NCBI RefSeq assembly: GCF_040640215.1
Contig: NZ_JBFABG010000003.1
Coordinates: 667,782 to 731,781 of the forward strand
Source: Actinosynnema sp040640215
Lineage (GTDB): Bacteria > Actinomycetota > Actinomycetes > Mycobacteriales > Pseudonocardiaceae
Length of the DNA: 64,000 nucleotides
Direction: 5' to 3'
Shown: piece after piece, positions 41,576 through 49,532 of the stretch
Layout: each line of letters starts with the position of its first letter
Position numbering within the stretch: the first letter of the stretch is position 1
The notes under the pieces: generated by a model
The model's input: only the letters and a program-made list of their open reading frames with translations
What the model was told of the DNA's origin: nothing
Database searches by the model: none
Program-made: the position numbers and the translations under genes

Positions 41576-42886
41576 ATGAGTGACGTGCCCTTCGGGTTCG
41601 GCCCGCAGGACCCCGACGACCGCGGTCGCAAACCGGAGGAGCCGGGCAACCCGTTCGACTTCGGCCAGCTCGGCGAGATGCTGAGCCAGCTCGGCGCGAT
41701 GTTCAGCAACGCGGGCACGTCCGCCGGACCGGTCAACTACGACCTGGCGAAGCAGATCGCGTTGCAGCAGCTCGCCGGCCAGGGCGGTCTCGGGTTCACC
41801 CCGGACCAGGACAAGGCCGTCGCCGACGCGGTCCACCTGGCGGAGATGTGGCTCGACCCGGTGACGGCGCTGCCCGCCGGCACCACCAAGTCCGAGGGCT
41901 GGACCGCGCGCGACTGGGTGGAGCGCACGTTGCCGACGTGGCAGCGGCTGTGCGACCCGGTGGCGCAGCGGGTGTCCGGCGCGTGGGTCGAGGCGATGCC
42001 CGCCGAGGCCAAGGACGCGGCCGGCCCGCTGCTGTCCATGCTCGGCCAGATGGGCGGCATGGCGTTCGGCTCGCAGCTCGGCGGCGCGCTCGCGCAGCTC
42101 GGCTCCGAGGTGCTGACCTCGACCGAGGTCGGCCTGCCGCTGGGGCCCCGGGGCACCGCCGCGCTGCTGCCCGCGAACATCGAGAAGTTCACCGAGGGCC
42201 TGGAGCGGCCCGCCAGTGAGGTGCTGGTGTTCCTGGCCGCCCGCGAGGCGGCGCACCAGCGGCTGTTCAGCCACGTGCCGTGGCTGCGGCAGCGCCTGCT
42301 GGACACGGTCGAGGCGTTCGCGCAGGGCATCAAGGTCGACACCTCGGCGCTGGAGCAGCTCGCGGGCCAGGTGGACCCGTCCAACCCGGCCTCCATCGAG
42401 GAGGCCATGAAGTCCGGGATGCTGGAGCCGCAGACCACGCCCGAGCAGAAGGCCGCGCTGGCCCGCCTGGAGACGCTGCTGGCCCTCGTCGAGGGCTGGG
42501 TGGACGTCGTGGTCGCGGAGGCGGTCGGCGAGCGGCTGCCGGGTGCGGAGGCGCTGCGGGAGACGCTGCGCAGGCGGCGGGCGTCCGGCGGTCCGGCCGA
42601 GCAGACGTTCGCGACGCTGGTCGGGCTGGAGCTGCGTCCGCGCCGGCACCGGTCGGCGGCGGCGCTGTGGAAGCTGCTGGGCGACCAGCACGGGATCGAG
42701 CAGCGGGACGGCGTCTGGGAGCACCCCGACCTGGTGCCCACCGCCGAGGACCTGGACGACCCGATGGAGTTCGCGGAGCGGTTCGGGCAGACCCGCAAGG
42801 CGTTGGAAGACCCGATGGCGGAGCTGGAGCGGACGCTGCGGGAGGACCGCGAGGACAAGGGCGGGGACGACGAGGGCAAGGGCTGA
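41576..42886 (+). CDS. DUF2342 / zincin-like 'zinc-dependent metalloprotease' family
   Basis: 436 residues. A Gly/Phe-rich start (FGFGPQDPDD), a helical body, and the region MGGMAFGSQLGGALAQLGSE, FLAAREAAHQRLFSHVPWLR, and LEQLAGQVDPSNPASIEEAM. This is the actinobacterial DUF2342 family (Rv3195), related in fold to zincins and also called a coenzyme F420 biosynthesis-associated protein. The usual zincin HExxH is not evident here (REAAHQRLF instead), so proteolytic activity is doubtful. ATG 41576 follows TGGAGGT. Confidence 0.88.
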   Translation: MSDVPFGFGPQDPDDRGRKPEEPGNPFDFGQLGEMLSQLGAMFSNAGTSAGPVNYDLAKQIALQQLAGQGGLGFTPDQDKAVADAVHLAEMWLDPVTALPAGTTKSEGWTARDWVERTLPTWQRLCDPVAQRVSGAWVEAMPAEAKDAAGPLLSMLGQMGGMAFGSQLGGALAQLGSEVLTSTEVGLPLGPRGTAALLPANIEKFTEGLERPASEVLVFLAAREAAHQRLFSHVPWLRQRLLDTVEAFAQGIKVDTSALEQLAGQVDPSNPASIEEAMKSGMLEPQTTPEQKAALARLETLLALVEGWVDVVVAEAVGERLPGAEALRETLRRRRASGGPAEQTFATLVGLELRPRRHRSAAALWKLLGDQHGIEQRDGVWEHPDLVPTAEDLDDPMEFAERFGQTRKALEDPMAELERTLREDREDKGGDDEGKG

Positions 42887-42928
42887 CGCACCCGGCCGCC
42901 GGTCCCCTCGGGCAGGCCGGCGGCCCGG

Positions 42929-43456
42929 TCAGTCCTCCTCGGTGATGCCCAGGCCGGCCGCCGCGGACAGGCCCTCCAGGTAGCCGATGGCCCGTTCGGA
43001 CCTCGGGTAGCGGTGCACGAGCTCCCAGAAGTCCTTCCCGTGGCCGGGCACCCTCAGGTGCGCCAGTTCGTGCACCAGGACGTAGTCGAGCACCCACGCC
43101 GGGACCTCGCGGAGCCGTTCGCTGATCCGGATGGTGCCCTCGCTGGGCGTGCAGGACGCCCACCTCGTGCGCATCGGCGGCACCCAGCGGACGCTGCTGG
43201 GCTGGACGCCGTCCAGGTGGCGGTCGGCCAGCTCCGCGCAGCGGGCCAGCAGCGCCTCGTCGGACGTGCGGGTGGGCGAGCGCCGGCGGGTCTCGCTGCG
43301 CTGGAGGCGGCTGAGCATCTCGGCCACCCAGTGCTTCTCCTCGCTCTTGCTCATGCGCGCCGGCAGCAGGACGACGACCGTGTCCCCCTCGCGGTACGCG
43401 CTCACCATGCGACGGCGCCGAGCGCTGCGCCGCACCTCCACCTGCGGTTCGGGCAT
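42929..43456 (-). CDS. YgjP/WLM-type M48-like metallopeptidase
   Basis: 175 residues. Active-site HELAH in LVHELAHLRVPGHGKDFWEL with the third zinc ligand in a downstream H, and the family core PPMRTRWASCTPSEGTIRIS. YgjP-like proteins are small putative cytoplasmic metallopeptidases. ATG 43456 opens MPEPQVEVRRS. It is convergent with the DUF2342 gene, 42 bp apart. Confidence 0.88.
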   Translation of the reverse strand: MPEPQVEVRRSARRRRMVSAYREGDTVVVLLPARMSKSEEKHWVAEMLSRLQRSETRRRSPTRTSDEALLARCAELADRHLDGVQPSSVRWVPPMRTRWASCTPSEGTIRISERLREVPAWVLDYVLVHELAHLRVPGHGKDFWELVHRYPRSERAIGYLEGLSAAAGLGITEED

Positions 43457-43658
43457 GGGTTCACGGTAAGGCCCCGCACCGACAATTCGCGGCGGCCAAG
43501 CGGCGGTCCGTGCGGCATCGGCCGCACAGGTTCCCCCAAACGACGGCTGGACACGCGGCACGCCACGTGCAGCGGTTGCCCGTCCGCAGAGGTAGCGTGC
43601 TGCGCAGCCCCCGAGTGTGGTGCAGATCGCCCCGCACTCTCGAAGCAAGGAGGAAGCC

Positions 43659-43814
43659 GTGGCCGAGACCTACAACGGCTACTGCGTCAAGTGCCGTGAG
43701 AAGCGCGACTTCACGGGCGAGGTGCACGAGAGCAACAACCGCAGGATGGCCAAGGGCAAGTGCCCGGTCTGCGGGACCACGGTGACCCGGATCCTCGGCA
43801 AGGCGAAGGTCTGA
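43659..43814 (+). CDS. DUF5679-type small zinc-ribbon protein
   Basis: 51 residues: AETYNGYCVKCREKRDFTGE then KGKCPVCGTTVTRILGK. Two CxxC knuckles form a zinc ribbon. GTG 43659 follows AAGGAGG by 5 nt. Conserved in actinobacteria beside the Rv3196 locus; no known function. Confidence 0.85.
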   Translation: MAETYNGYCVKCREKRDFTGEVHESNNRRMAKGKCPVCGTTVTRILGKAKV

Positions 43815-43929
43815 GCCGCGGGTGGCCGGGTCCGCTCCCGGCCACCTGACCGGGCACGCCACGCACGACTCGCCGGGGACCGCGCGCGCTTGCGCGTCCC
43901 GCGCCGGCCGTCCCGGCAGGCTGCCCGGC

Positions 43930-44946
43930 GTGACCACGTTCCACCGCCCCCGCGTCCTGCCCGGCCTGCCCGTGCTGCGCCGCCGGGCCGACGCGATCCA
44001 GATCGGCCTCGACCCCCGGCACTCCGTGCTGATCGAGGACGTCCCCCCGGAGACGGCCGTCGCGCTGTTCGCCCTGACCGGCCGCCACACCCTCGCCGAC
44101 CTGCTCCGACAGCTCGCCGGGCCGGACCACCAGGACGAGGACTTCGCGCGCCTGGTGCACGCCCTGGCCGACCTCGGCCTGGTCGAGGAGGCCCGCCCGG
44201 AGCCGCACGGCAGGCTCGTCACCGAGGCCACCGAGTGGGCCTTGCGCACCGGTCGCCCGGCTCCCGGGCTGGCCGCCGCGCGGGCCGCCCGCTCGGTCGT
44301 CGTGCACGGTGACGGGCGGATCGCGGTGGCGGTCGCCGGGCACCTCGCGTCCGCCGGGGTGGGCCACGTCCGGGTGGTCACGCGCGGCCGGGTGAACTCC
44401 GAGGACACCGGATCGGGCTACCTCGACACCGACGTCGGCCGGCCCCGCCCGGACGCGGCGGAGGACGTCGTGCGGCGCGCGTCGCCGGACGTGCGGACCG
44501 AGGTCCGGGTGAGGGCACCGGACCTGGTCGTGCTCGCGGACGCCGAGGTGCCGCCGCCGGAGCTGCTGCGGGCGCTGCTGCTGGACGGCACACCGCACCT
44601 GGCCGTGCGGGCGGCCGAGGGCCTGGGCGTGGTCGGACCGCTGGTCGTGCCGGGCCGCAGTAGCTGCCTGCGGTGCTACGACCTGCACCGGGCCGATCTC
44701 GACCGGGGCTGGTCGGCGCTGGCCGTGCAGCTCGTGGACCGGCCTCGGCACGCCGACCTGCCGACCGTGGCGTCGACCGCCGGGCTGGCGGCGGGCCAGG
44801 CGCTGCTGGCGCTGGACCACGGGTCGGCGGCGCGCACCCGGCCGCCGGCGTGGGACGCGGTGCTGGAGGTGAACGCGTACGCGGGGTTGGTCGAGCACCG
44901 GCTGGCCCCGGTGCACCCCCGCTGTGAGTGCCGCTCGCTCTCGTGA
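43930..44946 (+). CDS. ThiF/cyclodehydratase-like protein (Rv3196 type)
   Basis: About 338 residues. An N-terminal winged-helix-like part (FHRPRVLPGLPVLRRRADAI, DPRHSVLIEDVPPETAVALF) is followed by a Rossmann-like domain (VVVHGDGRIAVAVAGHLASA) and a zinc-tetrathiolate set (CLRCYDL and RCECR near the end). It resembles the ThiF-like C domain of TOMM/bacteriocin cyclodehydratases, but lacks an obvious ATP-binding loop and any precursor gene nearby. GTG 43930 starts the conserved block; the frame is open from 43822. Confidence 0.75.
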   Translation: MTTFHRPRVLPGLPVLRRRADAIQIGLDPRHSVLIEDVPPETAVALFALTGRHTLADLLRQLAGPDHQDEDFARLVHALADLGLVEEARPEPHGRLVTEATEWALRTGRPAPGLAAARAARSVVVHGDGRIAVAVAGHLASAGVGHVRVVTRGRVNSEDTGSGYLDTDVGRPRPDAAEDVVRRASPDVRTEVRVRAPDLVVLADAEVPPPELLRALLLDGTPHLAVRAAEGLGVVGPLVVPGRSSCLRCYDLHRADLDRGWSALAVQLVDRPRHADLPTVASTAGLAAGQALLALDHGSAARTRPPAWDAVLEVNAYAGLVEHRLAPVHPRCECRSLS

Positions 44947-45032
44947 GTCGGTCCTCAGCACGGGCTGTGTAGGTTTCGAGTAGGCGTAGAACCACTGCGA
45001 CCGTGTTATGCGGGCGGGGGGAGAATCTTCGG

Positions 45033-46343
45033 GTGAGTGAGATCCCGCGCAAGGCCGTGCAGCGCACCGCCAAGCTGGCCAGCCTGCCCATCGGGGTGGC
45101 CGGCCGGGTGGTGGGCGGGTGGGGGAAGCGGCTGGCCGGCCGAAGTTCCGAGGAGGTCAACGCCGAGGTGTCGGCGAAGACCGCCGAACAGGTCTTCGCG
45201 GTGTTGGGTCAGCTCAAGGGCGGTGCCATGAAGTTCGGGCAGGCCCTGAGCGTGTTCGAGGCCGCGGTGCCGGACGAGCTGGCCGAGCCGTACCGCGAGG
45301 CGTTGACCAAGCTCCAGACCGCCGCTCCGCCGATGCCGGCGCGCACCACGCACCGGGTGCTGGCCGAGCAGCTCGGGACGGGGTGGGCGAAGCGCTTCAC
45401 GGCGTTCGACGACGACCCGGCGGCGTCGGCGTCCATCGGGCAGGTGCACCGGGCGGTGTGGCACGACGGCCGCGACGTCGCGGTCAAGGTGCAGTACCCC
45501 GGTGCGGACGAGGCGTTGCAGGCCGACCTGAAGCAACTGCTGCGGTTCAGCCGGCTGCTCCAGGCGATCATGCCCGGTGCCGAGGTGAAACCGCTGCTGG
45601 AAGAGCTGCGGGACCGGTACCTGGAGGAGTTGGACTACCGGACCGAGGCGGGCAACCAGCGGGTGTTCGCCAAGGCGTTCGAGGGCGACGAGAACGTCCT
45701 GGTGCCGCGCGTGGTGGCCAGTGCGCCGAAGGTGATGGTCACCGAGTGGACGGACGGCACGCCGCTGTCCCAGATCATCCGTTCGGGGGAACGCGAGGAG
45801 CGCGACCTCGCGGGCCGGCTGCTCGCGGAGTTCCACTTCTCCGCGCCGAGCCGGTCGGGCCTGCTGCACGCCGACCCGCACCCGGGCAACTTCATGCTCG
45901 GCGCGGACGGCCGGCTGCGGGTGCTGGACTTCGGTGCGGTGGCCCGGCTGCCCGACGGCCTGCCGCCGACGTTGGGCCGGATGACGCGGCTGGCGCTGGA
46001 CGGGCGGTCGCGCGACCTGCTGGACCTGCTCAGGTCGGAGCACTTCATCCGACCGGGGACGGAACTGCACGAGGAGGACGTTCTCAGCTACCTGGCCCCG
46101 TTCGTGGAACCGCTGCGCGTGGAGACGTTCCACTTCACCCGCAAGTGGCTCCAGAAGCAGGCCGAACGGGTGGGTGACCTGCGCGGCCAGGATTCGCAGA
46201 CGGGCCGGTCGCTCAACCTGCCGCCGCAGTACCTGCTGATCCACCGGGTGACGCTGGGCGCGACGGGCATCCTGTGCCAGCTCGACGCGAACGTCCCGGC
46301 GCACGCCATCGTCGCCCGCTGGCAGTCCGGCTTCGCCGACTGA
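45033..46343 (+). CDS. ABC1/UbiB-family atypical kinase
   Basis: 436 residues. Ala-rich KxGQ-type motif GAMKFGQALSVFE, ATP-site loop SASIGQVHRAVWHDGRDVAV and KVQYPGADEA, catalytic DPHPGNFMLGADG, and metal-binding VLDFGAVARL. ABC1/UbiB kinases act in quinone metabolism or other lipid-related functions. It corresponds to Rv3197 beside whiB7. GTG 45033 has GGGGGAG 9 nt upstream. Confidence 0.92.
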   Translation: MSEIPRKAVQRTAKLASLPIGVAGRVVGGWGKRLAGRSSEEVNAEVSAKTAEQVFAVLGQLKGGAMKFGQALSVFEAAVPDELAEPYREALTKLQTAAPPMPARTTHRVLAEQLGTGWAKRFTAFDDDPAASASIGQVHRAVWHDGRDVAVKVQYPGADEALQADLKQLLRFSRLLQAIMPGAEVKPLLEELRDRYLEELDYRTEAGNQRVFAKAFEGDENVLVPRVVASAPKVMVTEWTDGTPLSQIIRSGEREERDLAGRLLAEFHFSAPSRSGLLHADPHPGNFMLGADGRLRVLDFGAVARLPDGLPPTLGRMTRLALDGRSRDLLDLLRSEHFIRPGTELHEEDVLSYLAPFVEPLRVETFHFTRKWLQKQAERVGDLRGQDSQTGRSLNLPPQYLLIHRVTLGATGILCQLDANVPAHAIVARWQSGFAD

Positions 46344-46446
46344 CCGACCACCGCTCCGGACCGGAGTTGTCCACACCCCCGAATCCCTGTCCACAGATTC
46401 ACCACCGGTCCTCGCGCTCGTGCTCCACCCGGCCCAAGATCGACCC

Positions 46447-47085
46447 ATGACGAACGCGATCAAGACCAAGACGACGAAATCCGAGGCGATCAGGTCCAGG
46501 GCGATCACGCTCGACGTGATCAAGTCCGACGTGATCAAGACCGCCGACCTGAAAGCCGCGGGCGTCCCCCGCTACGCGATCGAGCTGCGCTGCCGTCCGG
46601 GCGGCCCGTGGCAACGCATCCTGCCGGGGGTGCTGCTGCTGGCCGCCACGCCACCGACCAGGGCGCAACAGGTGCGGGCCGCCCTGGTCTACGCGGGTCC
46701 GGAGGCGGTGCTGACCGGGGTGGACGCCCTGCGCGAGCAGGGCTTCCCGGACCTCCCGCTACCGCCGTTGATCCACCTCCTGCAACCGGCGTCCTGCCGG
46801 AAGACGGGCCGGGGCGACCTGTTCCTGGAACGCACCACCCGCCTGCCCGAACCGGTGCGCAAGGACGGCCTGCCCCTGGCCCCGCCCGTGCGCGCGGTGC
46901 TGGACGCCGCCCGCCGGGAACGCCACCCGGACCGCCGTCACGCGGTGCTCACCACCGCCATCCGGTTCGGCTACTCGCCGAACGCCCTGCTGACCGAACT
47001 GGACGCGGGCAGCCAACGCGGCGCGGCCGTCCCGCGCACCACCCTGCGCAAACTCGCCCACGCCCACCGCGCCGCAGTCACCTGA
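46447..47085 (+). CDS. AbiEi-like/hypothetical protein with K/I-rich N-terminus
   Basis: 212 residues. The body (GVPRYAIELRCRPGGPWQRI, LPGVLLLAATPPTRAQQVRA, EAVLTGVDALREQGF) resembles the N-terminal part of AbiEi-type antitoxins and the transcriptional-regulator-like proteins common in actinobacteria. The first about 40 residues repeat an (I/V)K-x(3-6) pattern, with GATCA occurring several times in the DNA. ATG 46447 is preferred over an upstream TTG frame. No toxin partner is adjacent, so an abortive-infection role is unsupported. Confidence 0.55.
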   Translation: MTNAIKTKTTKSEAIRSRAITLDVIKSDVIKTADLKAAGVPRYAIELRCRPGGPWQRILPGVLLLAATPPTRAQQVRAALVYAGPEAVLTGVDALREQGFPDLPLPPLIHLLQPASCRKTGRGDLFLERTTRLPEPVRKDGLPLAPPVRAVLDAARRERHPDRRHAVLTTAIRFGYSPNALLTELDAGSQRGAAVPRTTLRKLAHAHRAAVT

Positions 47086-47107
47086 CCCCACCCCCGCCCG
47101 ATCCCTC

Positions 47108-47205
47108 ACGCCCAATCCCCGCGCCTAGTTCACCCGCTTAATCCCCCACGCCCAATCCGCGCCGCCCAATCCCCACGCCCGATCCCCACACCCGAAAGGA
47201 GCCCC
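47108..47205. repeat. C-rich degenerate short repeats
   Basis: Several near-copies of a CGCCCAATCCCC-type unit occur in tandem between the 46447 and 47312 genes, extending the extremely G-poor strand asymmetry of the interval. Unit length varies by a few bases. Probably a slippage-generated repeat; no regulatory role visible. Confidence 0.6.
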
Positions 47206-47311
47206 ATACGACACCCACACCACTTCAGCCCCACGAGCACGGCCGCAGCCGGCTCGGCGACGTGCCGGCACTCACCCCGGCAGCGGGCTCAAGGGCCGGC
47301 GACGGGTTGGC

Positions 47312-47503
47312 CTACCAGTACTCGGCGGGCAGTTTGCCTTCGATGTCGCGTACGTGGGTTCGCGCGCAGTCGTGGCACAACCAGCGGTCCGCCCCGTGCT
47401 CGCGCTCTCGCACCCAGGCCAGCAGTTGTGCCGCGTCGGTGACCGACCCGCGCGTCCGAGCGCACCTCGTGCACGCCGAGTCCACGGCTTGCGCCTGGTT
47501 CAC
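47312..47503 (-). CDS. Small CxxC zinc-finger-like protein
   Basis: 63 residues: VNQAQAVDSACTRCARTRGS, DAAQLLAWVREREHGADRWL, CHDCARTHVRDIEGKLPAEY. Two CxxC pairs would form a zinc ribbon. GTG 47503 overlaps the methyltransferase stop by four bases (GTGA), implying coupling. Conserved neighbours of this kind occur beside whiB7 loci. No biochemical role known. Confidence 0.7.
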   Translation of the reverse strand: MNQAQAVDSACTRCARTRGSVTDAAQLLAWVREREHGADRWLCHDCARTHVRDIEGKLPAEYW

Positions 47504-48411
47504 GGCTTGCGCCCGAGGTGCACCGTTCCGGTGGACAGCAGGAACACGTCGTCGCGCCGGCCGATGAAGGCGGGGTCGTCGGGGTCCAGCAGCCGGGTGA
47601 GGGCGTGGCGGTCTGCGGCGTGCAGGCGTTGCGCGCCGACCTCGGCCAGCCACTGGAGCTGCTGCACCACCAATTCGCGGACGACGGGTTTCGCGGGGGC
47701 CGGGTGGTCGACGAGGTAGCTGAACGCGGTCACCTCGACCAGGCCGGCGTCGGTGAGCACGGTGTTCCACCCCACGGGGAGGCGCACCGAGCCGGGCATC
47801 GACTCGCGCATCCGCACGAACCACTCGGCGCGGGCGTGCGCGAGCCGGTCGTGCAGGCCGGGCTCGCCGATGCCGAGGTCCCACGGGAGGCAACGGCTCT
47901 CCAGGCCGCCCTCCCCGAGGGCCAGCCACCCGCCGGGCGCGAGGGCGGCGACCAGGTCACCGACGCCCCGGCGCTGGTCGGGCAGGTGGTGGACGACCCT
48001 GGACGCCCACACCAGGTGCGCCGGGCCGGCGATGTCCGCCGGCTGTTCGGCGGCCAGGTCGGCGAGCACCGGGCGGACGCGGACGGTCGGTGTGGTGGTG
48101 TCGTTCTCGTAGGTCGCAGCGGCGCGGGCGGCGGTGACGGCGGCGTCGAGCACCTCCGGCACGGCGTCGACCAGGACGACGGTGCCGCCGCCGCGCGCGG
48201 TGAGGGATTCGACGAGGGCGACGGCCATGCCGCCACCGCCGCACCCGACGTCGACCACGGTCGGGTCGTCCGGCAGGGTGCGCACGAGTCTGCGGGCGAT
48301 GACCCGCACGGCGTCGGCGTCGATTTCGGCGGCCCGCCGCAGCGAGGCCACGCGCGAGGTCCAGTCGATCCCGTCGTGAGTGTGAGCGGTCACACTCACG
48401 ACGGTACCCAT
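47500..48411 (-). CDS. SAM-dependent methyltransferase
   Basis: About 303 residues. Class I motif I VVDVGCGGGGMAVAL, motif II-like VVLVDAVPEVLDAA, and a post-I VWASRVVHHLPDQ, with a helical cap at the C-terminus. Substrate unknown. Start choice is uncertain: ATG 48411, or GTG 48393 at VTAHTHDGIDW, the latter being the likelier conserved N-terminus. Two long hairpins lie just upstream and across this start. It lies downstream of the whiB7 unit on the same strand and is coupled to the small zinc-finger gene. Confidence 0.8.
   Translation of the reverse strand: MGTVVSVTAHTHDGIDWTSRVASLRRAAEIDADAVRVIARRLVRTLPDDPTVVDVGCGGGGMAVALVESLTARGGGTVVLVDAVPEVLDAAVTAARAAATYENDTTTPTVRVRPVLADLAAEQPADIAGPAHLVWASRVVHHLPDQRRGVGDLVAALAPGGWLALGEGGLESRCLPWDLGIGEPGLHDRLAHARAEWFVRMRESMPGSVRLPVGWNTVLTDAGLVEVTAFSYLVDHPAPAKPVVRELVVQQLQWLAEVGAQRLHAADRHALTRLLDPDDPAFIGRRDDVFLLSTGTVHLGRKP
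48371..48404. repeat. 15-bp inverted repeat at methyltransferase start
   Basis: A perfect 15-bp inverted repeat (CCGTCGTGAGTGTGA / TCACACTCACGACGG) with a 4-nt spacer. It overlaps the first codons of the methyltransferase. Such a symmetric site suits a homodimeric repressor or an RNA hairpin occluding the start. Confidence 0.8.
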
Positions 48412-48416
48412 GGCGG

Positions 48417-48453
48417 GGCCCGTCCTCCCCCTGAACCAGGGGGAGGACGGGCC
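48417..48453. terminator. 17-bp hairpin between whiB7 unit and methyltransferase
   Basis: A 17-bp perfect stem (arms 48417-48433 and 48437-48453) with a 3-nt loop AAC. It follows the small gene at 48500 on the minus strand and has no T-run, so it could be an intrinsic-like terminator. Its right arm on the RNA contains GGGGGAGGA, the only SD-like sequence near the methyltransferase start. Confidence 0.65.
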
Positions 48454-48499
48454 GGGTGTCGACGTCATCGGATCGCGGCGGCCCTCAGGCGGCCGGCGG

Positions 48500-48724
48500 T
48501 CAGACCGCGCGGGCCGTCAGTTGCGCCCTGCGCTGGGCCCAACCGGCCAACCGACGCCACCTGCGGGCGACGACGAGGCGGTGGGCCGTTCGATGACGTT
48601 GGGCAAATACCTCGGCATCATGCATTCGGGATCGGGCCAGATTTTCTTCGAGCAACATGGGGTTACCTCGCGGGTTGAGTTCGACGACGACGGTCTGATC
48701 GCTGGTGGTTCGGTACGTGGTCAC
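48500..48724 (-). CDS. Small basic protein coupled to whiB7
   Basis: 74 residues: VTTYRTTSDQTVVVELNPRG, NPMLLEENLARSRMHDAEVF, AQRHRTAHRLVVARRWRRLA, ending GWAQRRAQLTARAV. GTG 48724 overlaps the whiB7 stop codon as GTGA, so it is translated after whiB7. Strongly basic C-terminal half and helical. I do not recognise the family; conservation of coupling suggests a role linked to the WhiB7 response. Confidence 0.7.
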   Translation of the reverse strand: MTTYRTTSDQTVVVELNPRGNPMLLEENLARSRMHDAEVFAQRHRTAHRLVVARRWRRLAGWAQRRAQLTARAV

Positions 48725-49182
48725 GCGGCGGCCTCCTGGCTGGTAGCCCCCCGGACAACGGTCGCGGCAGGTGCCGCGGGCACAACGGTCGCGGCAGGTG
48801 CCGCGGGAACGACGGGTGCAACGGGTGCGGCGGGTGCCGCCGGAACGACGGGCGCGGCGTCCTTGCGCGGACGACCACGGGGACGCTTGCGCGCGATGAC
48901 CGATCCGCGCTCGAAGATCTCGCCGCCCCAGACCCCCCAGGGCTCGTGCCGGGCGAGCGCGCCCGCCAGGCACTCGGCGATCACCGGGCAGCCGGCGCAG
49001 AACCGCTTGGCCTGCTCCAGCTCGCCCGGTGCGTCGGAGAACCAGAGGTCAGGGTTGTTGGTACGGCAAGGAAGTTCCAAGCCGGCGTCGGGTGCGGTGT
49101 CGATCAGGTTCGCGACTCCGGCTCCTGCCAGGTCCGGCTCGGTGGACAGCGTCCCGGCTATCGGGACGGTCGCGGTCAACAT
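48721..49182 (-). CDS. whiB7: WhiB7-type Fe-S transcription factor
   Basis: 153 residues. Four cluster Cys (C39, C62, C65, C71: LPCRTNN and FCAGCPVIAEC), the G(V/I)WGG turn at 83-87 and an AT-hook RPRGRPRK (100-107), which together single out WhiB7 among WhiB proteins. WhiB7 binds the sigmaA region 4 and activates intrinsic antibiotic-resistance genes from promoters with an AT-rich box above -35. The C-terminal about 40 residues are an unusual Ala/Pro/Val repeat. ATG 49182 has AGGAG 8 nt upstream. uvrD2 lies upstream as in M. tuberculosis. Confidence 0.95.
   Translation of the reverse strand: MLTATVPIAGTLSTEPDLAGAGVANLIDTAPDAGLELPCRTNNPDLWFSDAPGELEQAKRFCAGCPVIAECLAGALARHEPWGVWGGEIFERGSVIARKRPRGRPRKDAAPVVPAAPAAPVAPVVPAAPAATVVPAAPAATVVRGATSQEAAA
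48755..48860. repeat. Tandem repeat encoding the whiB7 Ala/Pro/Val tail
   Basis: Units of about 24-27 bp, such as two near-identical copies of ACGGTCGCGGCAGGTGCCGC (+ strand) at about 48759 and 48786, and shorter variants to 48860. They encode repeats like PVVPAAPAA and ATVVPAAPAA. Length variation by slippage would change only the tail beyond the AT-hook. Confidence 0.75.
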
Positions 49183-49248
49183 CAGGTGGACTCCTGTCAA
49201 GGGTCTTGCGATGGGGTTTTCCCTGCTGAAACGGGTCGAACAAACACA

Positions 49249-49282
49249 AAGGCCGCGGATCCGGTTACGGGTCCGCGGCCTT
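49249..49282 (-). terminator. Attenuator-like terminator in the whiB7 leader
   Basis: A 14-bp stem (AAGGCCGCGGAtCC with GGgTCCGCGGCCTT, one G-T wobble) around a 6-nt loop, followed on the minus strand by TGTGTTTGTT. It lies between the leader ORF and whiB7 start, where ribosome position could decide read-through. Confidence 0.8.
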
Positions 49283-49310
49283 GGTGAGCCTCAGGTATGC
49301 CTGACGCGGG

Positions 49311-49532
49311 TCAGGTACCTCGCTCGTGCGCGGACAGCGCAACGTTCAGAGTCGGGACAGCGGTGGGCACATCGGCGGCCGGCACCTGGATGAGCTGAAC
49401 TCGCGCGACGCCCCACTTCGAGGCGTGGCGATCGCGGGCAGTCTTCTGCCCCACGACGCGAGCGGCACCGGACACGGCAAGGCCCGTGGTCAAGAAGCGA
49501 CCCGGCATCTGGAAGCTGTTCAGAGTCTTCAC
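49311..49532 (-). CDS. Leader ORF upstream of whiB7
   Basis: 73 residues from GTG 49532: KTLNSFQMPGRFLTTGLAVS, GAARVVGQKTARDRHASKWG, ending PTLNVALSAHERGT. A perfect GGAGGTGA ribosome site lies 5-8 nt upstream. whiB7/wblC leaders in mycobacteria and streptomycetes carry upstream ORFs whose stalled translation under antibiotics prevents premature termination; this ORF ends 29 bp before the terminator. The peptide shows no domain, consistent with a regulatory rather than structural role. The longer TTG frame from 49700 would start upstream of the promoter. Confidence 0.7.
   Translation of the reverse strand: MKTLNSFQMPGRFLTTGLAVSGAARVVGQKTARDRHASKWGVARVQLIQVPAADVPTAVPTLNVALSAHERGT

Noticed and set aside
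41576..42886. Active zinc metalloprotease with HExxH
   Set aside because: No HExxH was found in the translation; only the family name suggests it.
47108..47205. Possible CRISPR array
   Set aside because: Units are adjacent, variable in length and without unique spacers; no cas genes nearby.
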